A stretch of DNA of 64,000 nucleotides from Solibacillus sp. FSL W7-1464 (GCF_038004425.1 NZ_JBBORC010000001.1:535001-599000), one strand, 5' to 3'; positions 46,292 to 56,536 are shown, counted from the first letter of the stretch. Notes: generated by a model not told the origin, from the letters alone. Numbers and translations: made by a program.

Positions 46292-47368
46292 ATGTTTGAT
46301 CGTTTACAGGCGGTTGAAGACCGTTACGAAAGATTAAATGAATTACTGAGCGACCCGGATGTTGTGAGCGACTCCAATAAGCTACGCGAATATTCGAAAG
46401 AGCAATCCGATATTCAGGAAATGGTAGATGTATACCGTGAATACAAATCGGTGAAAGAGCAACTGGCAGATACACGCGAATTAATGGAAATCGAAAAAGA
46501 TGCAGACATGCTTGAGATGATGAAGGAAGAGTTCAATGATTTAAATAAACAAGTTCCGGTGTTGGAAGACCGTCTACGTATTCTATTAATACCTAAAGAC
46601 CCGAACGATTCGAAAAACGTAATCATGGAGATTCGCGGAGCTGCCGGCGGTGACGAGGCCAATATTTTTGCTGGTGACCTGTTCCGCATGTACACACGCT
46701 ATGCGGAAACGCAAGGCTGGAAAGTGGATGTAATGGAAGCCACACCAAACCCGGCAGGTGGTTATAAAGAAGTAATCTTCATGATCAACGGTCAAGGTGC
46801 ATATTCGAAATTCAAATATGAAAACGGCGCACATCGTGTTCAACGTGTACCGGCTACAGAATCTCAAGGCCGTATCCATACTTCAACTGCAACGGTAGCA
46901 TGTTTACCGGAAGTACATGTGGAAGATGTGGAGATTCATGAAAAAGATATTCGCGTTGATACATTCGCTTCATCTGGTGCGGGTGGTCAGTCCGTAAATA
47001 CAACGATGTCAGCTGTTCGTATGACCCACTTACCTACAGGCGTTGTCGTTTCGATGCAGGATGAGCGTTCACAAATTAAAAACCGTGAAAAAGCAATGAA
47101 AATTTTAGTGGCGCGTGTAGCAGATAAACACCGTCAGGAAGCACAGGCAGAAATCGATGCAACACGTAAGACAGCAGTAGGAACAGGCGACCGTTCTGAA
47201 CGTATCCGTACTTACAACTATCCACAAAACCGTGTAACAGATCACCGAATTGGTCTAACGATTCAAAAACTTGACCAAATCGTTGAAGGTAAGCTGGATG
47301 AAATCATCGATGCACTTATTTTAGATGAGCAGGCAACACGCTTATCGAATTTAAATGAAGATGTATAA
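46292..47368 (+). CDS. prfA: Peptide chain release factor 1
   Basis: A 358-residue class I release factor reading UAA and UAG. The codon-recognition motif P-A-T is in [14 protein letters not shown] near 188-200 and the catalytic GGQ in [12 protein letters not shown] near 231-233; its glutamine is methylated by PrmC, encoded next. The end overlaps prmC by 14 bases, which couples the two. AGAGGTG precedes the start. Confidence 0.96.
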   Translation: MFDRLQAVEDRYERLNELLSDPDVVSDSNKLREYSKEQSDIQEMVDVYREYKSVKEQLADTRELMEIEKDADMLEMMKEEFNDLNKQVPVLEDRLRILLIPKDPNDSKNVIMEIRGAAGGDEANIFAGDLFRMYTRYAETQGWKVDVMEATPNPAGGYKEVIFMINGQGAYSKFKYENGAHRVQRVPATESQGRIHTSTATVACLPEVHVEDVEIHEKDIRVDTFASSGAGGQSVNTTMSAVRMTHLPTGVVVSMQDERSQIKNREKAMKILVARVADKHRQEAQAEIDATRKTAVGTGDRSERIRTYNYPQNRVTDHRIGLTIQKLDQIVEGKLDEIIDALILDEQATRLSNLNEDV

Positions 47369-48218
47369 AACTATTTTTGAGGCCCTGAATGGGGCTTCTT
47401 CTTTTTTAGAGGAAAATGGTCGCGAAGGAAATGCCGCACGAATTTTACTGCAGCATATTTTACAGACGAACTATTCAGGTTTAATGATGAAGATGCAAGA
47501 TACTTTAACAGAAGAGCAGCAGAATCAGTTCGACGGTTTTATTCAACAGCATGTCAAAGGGCGCCCTGTACAATATATAACGGGTGTAGAAGAATTTTAC
47601 GGACGATCATTTGTTGTGGATGAATCGGTACTGATTCCTCGTCCGGAAACGGAAGAACTGATTGTTGGAACGATTGAGCGCATCCGCAAGTTATTTGGAG
47701 ATAAACAAAATCTGAAATTTGCCGACATTGGAACAGGAAGTGGCGCCATTGCCATCACGATGAAAAAGGAATATCCACAGCTTGATGTAACAGCAACGGA
47801 TCTTTCAACTGCAGCACTTGCAACGGCGCAAAAAAACGCTGAGCAGCTGCAGGCAGAAATTGCATTTAAGCTTGGCGATTTAACAGAACCGATTGCAAAT
47901 GAAAAATGGGATGTTGTACTTTCCAATCCGCCTTATATCGCATATGAGGAAATGGAGGAAATGTCCGATGTTGTCGTAGCGCATGAACCTCATCAGGCAT
48001 TGTTTTCGGAAGAGGATGGACTCTTGCTTTATCGTAAACTAGCAGAAGATTTACCGGCTATTATGAAGAAGCCGGCATTAATCGGTCTGGAAATCGGATA
48101 TACACAAGGAGAAGCGGTGGCGGAATTTTTCAAAAAAAGCTTCCCGAATGCCCATGTATCAGTCGTGCAGGATATAAATAAAAAAGATCGTATTGTTTTT
48201 TGTGAGATTAGTGAATAA
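47355..48218 (+). CDS. prmC: Release factor glutamine methyltransferase PrmC
   Basis: A 287-residue S-adenosylmethionine-dependent methyltransferase that modifies the GGQ glutamine of release factors. A helical substrate domain (1-85) is followed by the Rossmann fold with [10 protein letters not shown] near 128, the catalytic NPPY at about 191-194 and the [10 protein letters not shown] segment near 95. The start lies inside prfA (ATG 47355, alternative ATG 47361). Confidence 0.94.
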   Translation: MKMYKTIFEALNGASSFLEENGREGNAARILLQHILQTNYSGLMMKMQDTLTEEQQNQFDGFIQQHVKGRPVQYITGVEEFYGRSFVVDESVLIPRPETEELIVGTIERIRKLFGDKQNLKFADIGTGSGAIAITMKKEYPQLDVTATDLSTAALATAQKNAEQLQAEIAFKLGDLTEPIANEKWDVVLSNPPYIAYEEMEEMSDVVVAHEPHQALFSEEDGLLLYRKLAEDLPAIMKKPALIGLEIGYTQGEAVAEFFKKSFPNAHVSVVQDINKKDRIVFCEISE

Positions 48219-48261
48219 AAAATAGATTCCTTGTAAACAATGTTTGCAAGGGGGAATGTTT

Positions 48262-48858
48262 ATGTTACATGATTACGATATTCAAAATGAATCCAATCTA
48301 TTTTTAGCGATTGCTAAATTACTAATAAGTGTTCTATTTATATATTGTGCTGCTACGTTTATACCTGGTTTCGTAGATGAGGTGCGCATTGTTCAAGGTG
48401 AAAGCAATGACCAGTTGAAATTCCGCGTGATTGCCAACAGTTCGACAAATGCCGACCAGCTTATCAAGTATGAAGTTGTGGATACAATTCAAACGTATTT
48501 GCAAAATACACCTGAATTCTCGGAAGATATCCACAGTGTGGAAAACATGTATCAGGAAATTCAGAAAACTTACCCACAATTAAAAATTACCTATAAGTTT
48601 GGGGATAACTTAATCCCGCCGAAATGGGTGTCGGGTCATTTTTATCCGCAAAAAGAATATTATTCAGTAAATTTCATTATTGGACAAGGTCGGGGTGAAA
48701 ACTGGTTCTGTGCAGTATTCCCAACGCTTTGTACGAATAATGAGCCACTGGAAAATGAACGACCGAAGTTTTACGTTGCCGAATGGTGGAAAAAATATAA
48801 GCAAAAAAATAATCCACAAAAAGCGGAAGAAGACTTACCAAATGATTTAAGTTACTAA
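48262..48858 (+). CDS. spoIIR: Stage II sporulation protein R
   Basis: A 198-residue protein exported from the forespore that triggers processing of pro-sigma-E by SpoIIGA. One N-terminal membrane segment (about 15-35) is followed by the family motifs LKFRVIANSSTNADQLIKYE and GENWFCAVFPTLC. ATG 48262 is chosen because AAGGGGGA lies about six bases upstream; ATG 48256 touches the site. Its position after prmC is that of B. subtilis, where it is sigma-F-dependent. No clear sigma-F promoter was identified in the end of prmC. Confidence 0.92.
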   Translation: MLHDYDIQNESNLFLAIAKLLISVLFIYCAATFIPGFVDEVRIVQGESNDQLKFRVIANSSTNADQLIKYEVVDTIQTYLQNTPEFSEDIHSVENMYQEIQKTYPQLKITYKFGDNLIPPKWVSGHFYPQKEYYSVNFIIGQGRGENWFCAVFPTLCTNNEPLENERPKFYVAEWWKKYKQKNNPQKAEEDLPNDLSY

Positions 48859-48907
48859 CACCTTGGGGATAGTTAAACGAAAGATATAGAGAGAGGAGGA
48901 AAAAGTA

Positions 48908-49939
48908 ATGCACACATTTCAGTTAAATGTGGATGAATTTGTGGATAATTCAGAAAATTATACACAGGCTGTGGATTTATTAAATAACGGCGAAATAGTC
49001 GCTTTTCCGACAGAAACCGTATACGGCTTAGGTGCTGTTGCGACAAATGAACAGGCCGTGAAGAAAATTTTTGCTGCAAAAGGACGACCTTCTGATAATC
49101 CGTTGATTGTTCATATCGGAACAGTTGAAGAAGTATCGCTGTATACTACAAATATTTCAGAAGTTGCTCAAAAATGTATGGATGCTTTTTGGCCTGGTCC
49201 ATTGACGCTTGTTATGCATGCAAAGCCGAATGTTTTAGCAAAGAGTGTTACGGCAGGATTAGACACGGTTGGAATTCGTATGCCAGATCATCCGGTAGCA
49301 CTGGAACTTCTTCAAACATTAAAGAAACCATTAGCCGCGCCAAGTGCAAATCGCAGCGGAAAACCTAGTCCGACGAAAGCCGAACATGTATTTGAAGATT
49401 TGCAAAACATTATTCCATGTATTTTGGATGGTGGAATGACGGGGATTGGACTTGAGTCGACGGTTTTGGATGTCACGCTGGATACTCCTGTTATTTTGCG
49501 TCCGGGCGGGGTGACGAAAGAAATGCTGGAAGCGGTAATCGGACCAGTTATTGAGCCGAACCTGGAACAGCAGAAAATTGAATCGACACCAAAAGCACCT
49601 GGTATGAAATATACCCACTATGCTCCCGACGCACCTGTCTATTTAATTGAGGCAAATAAAGTAGCAATTGAAACAGTGATTGCGGAATTACAACCGGAAC
49701 ATAAAGTAGCCTTATTGGCACCGGAAAACTTTGAAGAAATCAAGGCAGATTATTATTTTACTTTCGGTAAAGAGCATGACCTGGAACAAATGAGTGCTTC
49801 ACTCTATGATGCATTGCGTGCGTGCGATAAAACGGATGCTACCATTATTTTAGCTACGGCAACATCAAAAACGGGTGTTGGTGCAGCGATTATGAACCGT
49901 CTGGAAAAAGCGGCAGGCGGAAAATGGTACAAACTATAA
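48908..49939 (+). CDS. ywlC: Threonylcarbamoyl-AMP synthase, Sua5 type
   Basis: A 343-residue protein of the TsaC/Sua5 family that makes threonylcarbamoyl-AMP for the t6A37 modification of ANN-decoding tRNAs. The YrdC domain (1-205) has FPTETVYGLGAVATNEQAV, KGRPSDNPLIVHI and APSANRSGKPSPT; the C-terminal Sua5 domain carries APGMKYTHYAPDAP. Full length matches B. subtilis YwlC. AGAGGAGG precedes the start. Confidence 0.94.
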   Translation: MHTFQLNVDEFVDNSENYTQAVDLLNNGEIVAFPTETVYGLGAVATNEQAVKKIFAAKGRPSDNPLIVHIGTVEEVSLYTTNISEVAQKCMDAFWPGPLTLVMHAKPNVLAKSVTAGLDTVGIRMPDHPVALELLQTLKKPLAAPSANRSGKPSPTKAEHVFEDLQNIIPCILDGGMTGIGLESTVLDVTLDTPVILRPGGVTKEMLEAVIGPVIEPNLEQQKIESTPKAPGMKYTHYAPDAPVYLIEANKVAIETVIAELQPEHKVALLAPENFEEIKADYYFTFGKEHDLEQMSASLYDALRACDKTDATIILATATSKTGVGAAIMNRLEKAAGGKWYKL

Positions 49940-49946
49940 AAAAATC

Positions 49947-49977
49947 AACCACATCTTGTAATCGGGATGTGGTTTTT
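49947..49977 (+). terminator. Terminator after ywlC
   Basis: AACCACATC pairs with GATGTGGTT and is followed by TTTGTG. Confidence 0.8.
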
Positions 49978-50050
49978 GTGTATAAACAAAAGGATATTTC
50001 CCCGCCCAAAAGCATAAATTACAACAGTGCTTAGTGGAAGAGGGGAATAG

Positions 50051-50548
50051 ATGCAAGAAATAGTTGCCGGAATCTTAATGTCGTTCGATGTCGTTGCACT
50101 GTATTTAATTGCTACAAATGTTAAGGCAAAATGGTTATTAGCTTTATGGACGGCATTTTTACATATGCTTTTTCCGTTACTTGGTTACCGCTTTGGAGAA
50201 TGGCTTGCATTCTATTTAACAAACTGGGCGTCAGGACTTTCTACATTGTTATTGTTTTTTGTTGGACTGCAATTACTGCTCTCGAAGAAAGATGAAAGTT
50301 TTCCGGCAATGTCTTTACCGATAATTGCGATTTTTGCAAGTATTGACACCTTTTCAGTTAGCCTATCTTTTGGTATGCTAAATTTACAAAAATATGTTTT
50401 TGTTATTAGTGCCGGCCTATCAACTTTTATATTGTCATATGCGGCATTAGTGATAGCGCAAAAATCGCCAATTTTTAAGAATAACGCATTGAAGAAAATA
50501 GCAGGAATACTCCTGATTATCATGAGTGTAATGCTACTAAAATGGTAA
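50051..50548 (+). CDS. mntP: Divergent MntP-family manganese efflux protein
   Basis: A 165-residue protein with six hydrophobic helices in two inverted halves, as in MntP (ywlD). The second-half motif is kept as FASIDTFSVSLSFGML near 98-112, while the first-half motif, usually a G/S-M-D-A-F-S/A-V sequence, reads SFDVVALYLIA near 12-22: the Asp is kept, the rest has drifted. The protein is shorter than usual MntP. Location between ywlC and ywlE supports the assignment. Whether it still exports manganese is open. GAAGAGGGG precedes ATG. Confidence 0.75.
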   Translation: MQEIVAGILMSFDVVALYLIATNVKAKWLLALWTAFLHMLFPLLGYRFGEWLAFYLTNWASGLSTLLLFFVGLQLLLSKKDESFPAMSLPIIAIFASIDTFSVSLSFGMLNLQKYVFVISAGLSTFILSYAALVIAQKSPIFKNNALKKIAGILLIIMSVMLLKW

Positions 50549-50558
50549 ATTAGAGGGT

Positions 50559-51017
50559 GTGAGGAACATTAATATTTATTTTATTTGTACAGGCAACACA
50601 TGTAGAAGTCCTATGGCAGCAGCAATTTTAAATGCAAAAAACTGTGAAAATATTACTGTGCGTTCAGCAGGTATATATGCGCATGAAGGCAGTGACATGT
50701 CCTTGAACGCCAAGGAAATATTACACAGGAAAAATATTGCACAATCGCACCGTTCATCCCAATTTACGGTTGAAGATGCACAATGGGCGGACTTGATTTT
50801 AACGATGACTACCGCTCATAAAGAAATGGTCCTCCGGTTAGTGGGAGAAGCTGCACATAAAACGTTTACGTTAAATGAATATGTAGCAATGGAAACAGTG
50901 CTTGATATTCAAGATCCATTTGGCGGAAATCTGCAAGTATATGAACAAACATACGAGCAATTGAACGAAGCAATCAACAAGCTGGAAACTAAATTGAAAT
51001 TGGAGGATAAAATTTAA
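50559..51017 (+). CDS. ywlE: Protein-arginine phosphatase YwlE
   Basis: A 152-residue low-molecular-weight phosphatase. The P-loop is CTGNTCRS at 10-17; the Thr at position 14 replaces the Ile/Leu of tyrosine phosphatases and is the residue that gives YwlE specificity for phosphoarginine. The general acid is in IQDPFGG near 128. YwlE removes the McsB arginine mark that sends proteins to ClpCP. It starts with GTG, ten bases after mntP, and is followed after one base by the chemoreceptor gene. Confidence 0.88.
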   Translation: MRNINIYFICTGNTCRSPMAAAILNAKNCENITVRSAGIYAHEGSDMSLNAKEILHRKNIAQSHRSSQFTVEDAQWADLILTMTTAHKEMVLRLVGEAAHKTFTLNEYVAMETVLDIQDPFGGNLQVYEQTYEQLNEAINKLETKLKLEDKI

Positions 51018-51018
51018 C

Positions 51019-52311
51019 ATGAACTCACAGAAAAAAATCTTTAGTTTGCGCAGGAAGCTCGTATTATTTGTCGGGATACTGGCGCTGATTACCTACACTT
51101 GCAGTTTTGTATTTATTGAATACCTGCATCCAATGTTTTTTGAAAACACAAGCACAAGCGTTTTTCAGATTATTACTTATTTATTGGGAATCTTTTGGTC
51201 ATGTGCATTAGCAGCTGTATTCGGTTTAGTCATTGTTCGCCCTCTACAGCAATTGGAGCGCAGTGCAAATCATGTGGCAGAGGGTAAAATCGGACAAGAT
51301 GTCGAGATGCCAAAAACAAATGATGAAATTCGCTCAGTAGCAGAAGCATTCCAGACAATGGTGAATAATTTGCGCAAGATGGTAAACGGTATAGAAGACA
51401 ACTATAAATCAACCGATGAAACGATTTTGAAACTATCGGAAGAAAGTATATCTGTTACGAATAACGCGGAACAAATTACAAGCAATATCAGTCAGATTTC
51501 TTTAGGGGCCGAATCTTCGGCAATTGCAATTCAGGAAACAGTAGAAGCAATTGAAGAAGTTCGCACATTAGCCGCGGAAGTGAACAATAAAGCACTACAT
51601 ACGGCAAGTCGCTCAAAATATCTATTAACAAACTTAACATCTACAACAGACGCAATTCATGGGGTTGTAAACAGTATTAAAAAAATCGCTACAGACAATG
51701 AAAGCTCATTAGTCAATATTCGCGAGCTAGAAAAAAATGCCGAGCAGATTGAACGGATTATAGGTTTAGTCGGCGATATTGCAGGACAAACGAACCTGCT
51801 TGCATTAAACGCATCGATTGAAGCTGCACGAGCAGGGGAGCATGGAAAAGGCTTCGCGGTTGTGGCAGAGGAAGTCCGTGGATTGGCGGATGAAAGTGCC
51901 AGCGCTGTGCAGGGGATTACAACATTGATCCACACAATGCAGCAAAATGTTTCAGTTGTAGTAAAACAGATGAACGAACAAGTGTCATTTGCGGTAAATG
52001 AATCATCGCGTGTTTCTGAAACAACGTCGGCAGTTGAAGGTATGACAAGTTCCGTTTATGAAATGGCGGAAGATGTAGTACAAATTTCAGAATTAGTCGC
52101 ACAACAAATGAAAAATATCGAACATACGTCACACCAATCACAGGAAGTGGCGGCAATTGCCGAGCAAACTTCTGCAAGTGCTCAGGAAGTAACGTCCGCT
52201 TCATTGGAACAGGCCGAAGCGATCAAGCAAGTAGAAGAACTGGCAAGCAATCTAAAACAACAGTCTGCAGAGCTTTATCGGATGATCCAGCAATTCGACC
52301 GCACACAGTAG
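51019..52311 (+). CDS. Methyl-accepting chemotaxis protein with minimal extracellular part
   Basis: A 430-residue receptor. Two membrane helices (about 14-36 and 52-76) leave only about 15 outside residues, so no ligand domain is present; HAMP follows (75-125) and then the signalling coiled coil with the hairpin tip [21 protein letters not shown] near 250-270. It may sense membrane state or an internal signal. It is one base after ywlE and thus in its operon; in B. subtilis this place has no chemoreceptor. A strong terminator ends the unit. Confidence 0.9.
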   Translation: MNSQKKIFSLRRKLVLFVGILALITYTCSFVFIEYLHPMFFENTSTSVFQIITYLLGIFWSCALAAVFGLVIVRPLQQLERSANHVAEGKIGQDVEMPKTNDEIRSVAEAFQTMVNNLRKMVNGIEDNYKSTDETILKLSEESISVTNNAEQITSNISQISLGAESSAIAIQETVEAIEEVRTLAAEVNNKALHTASRSKYLLTNLTSTTDAIHGVVNSIKKIATDNESSLVNIRELEKNAEQIERIIGLVGDIAGQTNLLALNASIEAARAGEHGKGFAVVAEEVRGLADESASAVQGITTLIHTMQQNVSVVVKQMNEQVSFAVNESSRVSETTSAVEGMTSSVYEMAEDVVQISELVAQQMKNIEHTSHQSQEVAAIAEQTSASAQEVTSASLEQAEAIKQVEELASNLKQQSAELYRMIQQFDRTQ

Positions 52312-52327
52312 ATTGGAATATACTTTT

Positions 52328-52365
52328 AAAATCCCCAATTGATTTATCAGCTGGGGATTTTTTGT
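52328..52365 (+). terminator. Terminator after the chemoreceptor gene
   Basis: AAATCCCCA pairs with TGGGGATTT around a 14-base loop, followed by TTTTG. Confidence 0.88.
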
Positions 52366-52390
52366 TTTAGGAGTGCATTTCAATGAGGTT

Positions 52391-52575
52391 TTCTAATAAG
52401 TGGAGGAGATTAACTTATAAACTAGGTAAAGTTCTAATAAAATGCTGAACTTCTAATATAGCGGGTCGTCGTTCTAAAAAGCTGCTCTAATTGTCTAATA
52501 AAAGTTACAGATGTTCAAATAAACGGTGCCGATCTTCTAATATTCGAAGTAAATATTCTAATAAACCTTACCAGG
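52391..52575 (+). repeat. Helically phased TTCTAATA array B
   Basis: TTCTAAT or close variants start at 52391, 52412 (poor match), 52432, 52451, 52472, 52493, 52514, 52535 and 52556: spacings 21,20,19,21,21,21,21,21. Units read TTCTAATA plus 13 variable bases; one variant is TTCAAATAAACG, which also occurs in array A. It lies between the chemoreceptor terminator and the cytochrome gene, opposite in orientation to array A. Confidence 0.83.
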
Positions 52576-52655
52576 TACCGCAAACCGTTTTAAAAACGAA
52601 AGAGCTGGGTATGGTACACTATTGTTTACAATAATTAGTCCTGGGGGGATTTATA

Positions 52656-53024
52656 TTGAACAAAATGAAGTACTGGTTACTAATGGGTGTGCTCGTTACG
52701 GGTCTGGCTGCATGTGGAGATGCGGAGGATACGGAGACGACAGATTCAGTTGATTCAACACCATCCGAATCGACAGAATCATCAGGGGGTACGGATTCAG
52801 CTGAAACTACAGATGTCTCGGCAGGCGAAAAAGTGGCTAATGCCAGCTGTGTAGGGTGTCATGGCGGAGATTTAACAGGAGCGATGGGACCGGACTTAAC
52901 GAATACATCTTTATCTAAAGAGGAAATTGTGGATGTACTAGTCAATGGTAAAGGTGCAATGCCAGCGGATACAGCAGATGGTCAAGAAGAAGCGGTAGCC
53001 GAATATATTTTATCATTACAATAA
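52656..53024 (+). CDS. Lipoprotein cytochrome c-551
   Basis: A 122-residue monohaem cytochrome. The signal peptide ends in lipobox GLAAC (Cys20), then a Ser/Thr/Asp/Glu-rich linker to about residue 55 and a small class I cytochrome domain with haem motif CVGCH at 65-69 and a distal Met candidate in GKGAMPAD near 100. It resembles B. subtilis CccB, which carries electrons to cytochrome c oxidase at the outer membrane face. The start is TTG with GGGGGGA upstream. Confidence 0.9.
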   Translation: MNKMKYWLLMGVLVTGLAACGDAEDTETTDSVDSTPSESTESSGGTDSAETTDVSAGEKVANASCVGCHGGDLTGAMGPDLTNTSLSKEEIVDVLVNGKGAMPADTADGQEEAVAEYILSLQ

Positions 53025-53027
53025 CTG

Positions 53028-53064
53028 TTAAGGACCTGCTCAAACTGTGAGCGGTCTTTTTTAT
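53028..53064 (+). terminator. Terminator after the cytochrome gene
   Basis: AAGGACCTGCTCA pairs imperfectly with TGAGCGGTCTT and is followed by TTTTATT. The remaining 250 bases before rpiB hold nothing I recognise. Confidence 0.65.
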
Positions 53065-53314
53065 TGGAAACTAACGGCGAATAATCCTTTCAAATTAACA
53101 AACTCACGTAAAGCTGAACAATGCCAAAATTAACTGTGGAAATATATAAGGATATCACTAAAAAGTTAACAATCAACTGTAATTACACGCATAATATTCG
53201 TCTTTATGCATATATTTTGAAAGTAATGCGGAAAAGGCGTGTTATTCTTCCGGAATAAATGGTACACTGATGGTGAATATAATAAGAAACAAAATCAAGG
53301 CAGGAGGGATTTTC

Positions 53315-53755
53315 ATGAGAATTGCAATTTCTTCAGATCACGGCGGAAATAATTTACGTAAAGAGATTATGTCACTACTTGATGAAATGTCAATCAGCTA
53401 TGAAGACTTTGGTCCACAAACGGACGAGTCAGTAGATTATCCGGACTATGCACGTCCAGTAGCTGAGCGGGTAGCTGCTGGGGAATTTGACAGAGGAATT
53501 TTAATTTGCGGGACTGGAATTGGGATTTCGATTGCTGCAAACAAATTTAAAGGGATTCGCTGTGCACTTGTACATGACGTGTTCTCGGCAAAAGCGACAC
53601 GTTGCCACAATGACTCAAACGTTTTAGCAATGGGTGAGCGTGTAATCGGTCCCGGGCTGGCGCGTGAGATTGTTGCAACTTGGCTGGATACACAATTTGA
53701 AGGCGGTCGTCATATTCGCCGTGTTGAAAAGATTACTGAAATTGAAGAAGGGTAA
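53315..53755 (+). CDS. rpiB: Ribose-5-phosphate isomerase B
   Basis: A 146-residue RpiB/LacAB-family isomerase interconverting ribose-5-phosphate and ribulose-5-phosphate. AISSDHGGNNLRKEI at the start, the catalytic Cys in LICGTGIGISIAANK near 66 and VHDVFSAKATRCHNDSNVL near 90-108 are typical. ATG 53315 has CAGGAGGG upstream; an in-frame start at 53270 lies before this site. B. subtilis counterpart: ywlF. Confidence 0.93.
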   Translation: MRIAISSDHGGNNLRKEIMSLLDEMSISYEDFGPQTDESVDYPDYARPVAERVAAGEFDRGILICGTGIGISIAANKFKGIRCALVHDVFSAKATRCHNDSNVLAMGERVIGPGLAREIVATWLDTQFEGGRHIRRVEKITEIEEG

Positions 53756-53769
53756 CAGATGGTGACTCA

Positions 53770-54324
53770 ATGACAAACTTACACGATTTGCAAAAAGATT
53801 TAGCGCAAGCATTATCAGAATTTGAGCAACAAGTGAAGTTTTCTGAAGATCAGCTATTTGTCATCGGCTGTTCCACATCGGAAGTGATGGGTGAGAAGAT
53901 TGGAACAGCCGGTGCACTCGATGTAGCGCAAGTTCTATACAAAGAATTTTCAATATTCGCGCAAAGACATAAAATTCACTTAGTTTTCCAAGGCTGCGAG
54001 CATATTAACCGAGCTTTAACACTCGAGGCCGCAGTCGCTAAAATGTACCATTTAGAACCTGTTTCGGTCATTCCGGTCCGTACAGCAGGTGGCTCCATGT
54101 CTGCATACGCCTTTACACAGATGAATGAACCTGTAATTGTGGAAACCATCCAGGCACATTACGGGATCGATATCGGACAAACATTAATCGGCATGCATTT
54201 AAAAGCAGTTGCTGTACCTTTACGAACATCTGTTAAGCAATTAGGCAATGCAGTCATTACGTTAGCGACAACACGTCCGAAACTTATTGGTGGAGAACGT
54301 GCGCAATATACCGTAACACCTTAA
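53770..54324 (+). CDS. ywlG: YwlG-family protein (DUF436, TIGR01440)
   Basis: A 184-residue protein of the DUF436 family, recognised by QGCEHINRAL and GCSTSEVMGEKIGTAGA. Function unknown. It is always found near rpiB and glyA in Bacillales; here it begins 15 bases after rpiB and ends 67 bases before glyA, so one operon rpiB-ywlG-glyA is likely. Confidence 0.87.
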   Translation: MTNLHDLQKDLAQALSEFEQQVKFSEDQLFVIGCSTSEVMGEKIGTAGALDVAQVLYKEFSIFAQRHKIHLVFQGCEHINRALTLEAAVAKMYHLEPVSVIPVRTAGGSMSAYAFTQMNEPVIVETIQAHYGIDIGQTLIGMHLKAVAVPLRTSVKQLGNAVITLATTRPKLIGGERAQYTVTP

Positions 54325-54391
54325 CGTTACATATATCAATTTGAATTGGAAACTCCGATCGATTCGGAAGTACATTTAGGGGGATTTGAAA

Positions 54392-55636
54392 ATGGCATTT
54401 GAAAAATTAGCAGGACAAGACAAGGCAATTTTAGACTCGATTTTATTAGAGAAAAAACGTCAAAACACAAACATCGAACTAATCGCATCAGAAAACTTCG
54501 TATCGGAAGCTGTCATGGAAGCACAAGGTTCATACTTAACAAATAAATATGCTGAAGGTTACCCTGGCAAACGCTATTATGGCGGTTGTGAACATGTAGA
54601 CGTAGTGGAAAACATTGCGCGTGACCGTGCAAAGGAATTATTTGGCGCAGCATATGTTAACGTTCAGCCACACTCAGGTGCACAGGCAAATATGGCGGTT
54701 TACCATACAATTTTAAAACCGGGTGATACAGTACTTGGTATGAACTTATCGCACGGTGGTCACTTAACACATGGTTCTCCGGTAAACTTCTCTGGTATTC
54801 TTTATAATTTCGTGGAATACGGTGTAACTGAAGATACAAACTTAATCGATTATGAAGATGTTCGCCAAAAAGCATTGGAATCGAAGCCAAAGTTAATCGT
54901 TGCTGGTGCATCAGCTTATCCCCGTGCGATCGACTTTACAAAGTTCCGTGAAATCGCTGATGAAGTCGGTGCATATTTCATGGTTGATATGGCGCATATT
55001 GCCGGTCTGGTAGCAGCAGGCGAGCATCAAAATCCGGTACCGTACGCAGATTTCGTAACGACAACAACTCATAAAACTTTACGTGGCCCTCGTGGCGGTA
55101 TGATTTTAACAAAAGACGAAAAATGGGAAAAAGAATTAAATAAATCAGTATTCCCAGGTATTCAAGGCGGTCCTTTAATGCATGTCATCGCTGCCAAAGC
55201 AGTATCATTCGGTGAAGCATTACAACCGGAATTCAAAGAGTACGCTAAACAAATTAAAGCTAATGCAGCTGCGCTTGCAAAATCTTTAATGGATGAAGGT
55301 GTTGAAATCGTATCAGGCGGTACTGACAACCACTTACTTCTATTAAATGTGAAATCTTTAGGGTTAACGGGTAAAGTGGCGGAGCATGTATTGGATGAAG
55401 TGGCAATTACAACTAATAAAAACACAATTCCATTCGACACAGAATCACCATTCGTAACATCCGGTATTCGTGTAGGTACAGCAGCTGTTACTTCTCGCGG
55501 TTTCAAAGAAGAAGATGTAATTGAAGTTGGTAAAATCATCGCTTCAGTTCTTAAAAATCATGAAGATGCAGCGGTAAAAGAAGAGGCACGCAAACGTGTC
55601 GAAGCTCTTACAGCGAAATATCCTTTATACGCATAA
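54392..55636 (+). CDS. glyA: Serine hydroxymethyltransferase
   Basis: A 414-residue PLP enzyme converting serine and tetrahydrofolate to glycine and 5,10-methylenetetrahydrofolate. PLP Lys228 is in [23 protein letters not shown] near 35 and the [12 protein letters not shown] segment near 60 bind substrate. The start ATG 54392 has AGGGGGA seven bases upstream; TTG 54386 in frame is too near. A strong terminator follows. Confidence 0.96.
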   Translation: MAFEKLAGQDKAILDSILLEKKRQNTNIELIASENFVSEAVMEAQGSYLTNKYAEGYPGKRYYGGCEHVDVVENIARDRAKELFGAAYVNVQPHSGAQANMAVYHTILKPGDTVLGMNLSHGGHLTHGSPVNFSGILYNFVEYGVTEDTNLIDYEDVRQKALESKPKLIVAGASAYPRAIDFTKFREIADEVGAYFMVDMAHIAGLVAAGEHQNPVPYADFVTTTTHKTLRGPRGGMILTKDEKWEKELNKSVFPGIQGGPLMHVIAAKAVSFGEALQPEFKEYAKQIKANAAALAKSLMDEGVEIVSGGTDNHLLLLNVKSLGLTGKVAEHVLDEVAITTNKNTIPFDTESPFVTSGIRVGTAAVTSRGFKEEDVIEVGKIIASVLKNHEDAAVKEEARKRVEALTAKYPLYA

Positions 55637-55645
55637 TTGAGCATT

Positions 55646-55687
55646 AACCTTTCTATTTGCAGATTTGTAGATAGAAAGGTTTTTTTA
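55646..55687 (+). terminator. Terminator after glyA
   Basis: AACCTTTCTAT pairs exactly with ATAGAAAGGTT around a 14-base loop, followed by TTTTT. Confidence 0.9.
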
Positions 55688-55863
55688 GTATAGTAAATAG
55701 CGCATAGATAGACAACTATAAGCGAATGCTAGTGTAGAATACTTTTGTTCTTTAATAACTTTATAAAAAAAAGGGCGATTTTTAAAACATTCCCGTCATA
55801 GTTTTCGTTGACTTTATTTTCTGTTATACTAATTTAGATAAACAACAGTTAGGAGATGTCAAC

Positions 55864-56493
55864 GTGAGTAAAGTATACGTATTTGACCACCCATTAATCC
55901 AACATAAGTTAACTTATATTCGAGATAAAGAAACGGGAACAAAAGAATTTCGGGAGTTAGTTGATGAAGTAGCTACGTTAATGGCTTTTGAAATTACTCG
56001 TGATTTACCGCTGGAAGAAATTGAAGTGCATACACCTGTGACGAAGGCAAAAGCAAAAGTATTATCAGGGAAGAAAATGGCGATCGTCCCAATTTTACGT
56101 GCAGGTATCGGAATGGTAGATGGCGTATTAAAATTGATCCCTGCTGCTAAAGTAGGTCATATTGGTCTTTACCGTGATCCGGAAACATTAAAGCCGGTGG
56201 AATATTATGCAAAACTTCCTGCAGATGTTGAAGAGCGTGACTTCATTATTGTAGACCCGATGTTAGCAACAGGTGGTTCAGCTGTTGAAGCGATTAATTC
56301 ACTGAAAAAGCGCGGCGCTAAAAGCATTAAATTTATGTGTCTGATCGCAGCTCCAGAAGGTGTGGAAGAAATCCAAAAAAATCACTCAGACGTAGATATT
56401 TACATCGCATCTCTAGATGAAAAATTAAATGATCATGGCTATATCGTACCAGGCTTGGGTGATGCCGGGGATCGTTTATTCGGAACAAAATAA
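55864..56493 (+). CDS. upp: Uracil phosphoribosyltransferase
   Basis: A 209-residue PRPP-dependent enzyme making UMP from uracil. The PRPP loop is [15 protein letters not shown] near 127-141, and the [12 protein letters not shown]-terminus is diagnostic. It starts with GTG, preceded by AGGAGATG. A 220-base promoter region precedes it. Confidence 0.96.
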   Translation: MSKVYVFDHPLIQHKLTYIRDKETGTKEFRELVDEVATLMAFEITRDLPLEEIEVHTPVTKAKAKVLSGKKMAIVPILRAGIGMVDGVLKLIPAAKVGHIGLYRDPETLKPVEYYAKLPADVEERDFIIVDPMLATGGSAVEAINSLKKRGAKSIKFMCLIAAPEGVEEIQKNHSDVDIYIASLDEKLNDHGYIVPGLGDAGDRLFGTK

Positions 56494-56505
56494 TAAATAA
56501 ACGAG

Positions 56506-56536
56506 ACGCCCGTAAGCAGTTGCGGGCGTTTTCTTT
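56506..56536 (+). terminator. Terminator after upp
   Basis: ACGCCCG pairs with CGGGCGT around TAAGCAGTTG, followed by TTTCTTTT. Confidence 0.85.

Noticed and set aside
52391-52575. Coding heptad repeat (21 bp = 7 codons)
   Set aside because: Spacings of 19 and 20 break the frame and TAA stops occur throughout; no start or ribosome binding site.
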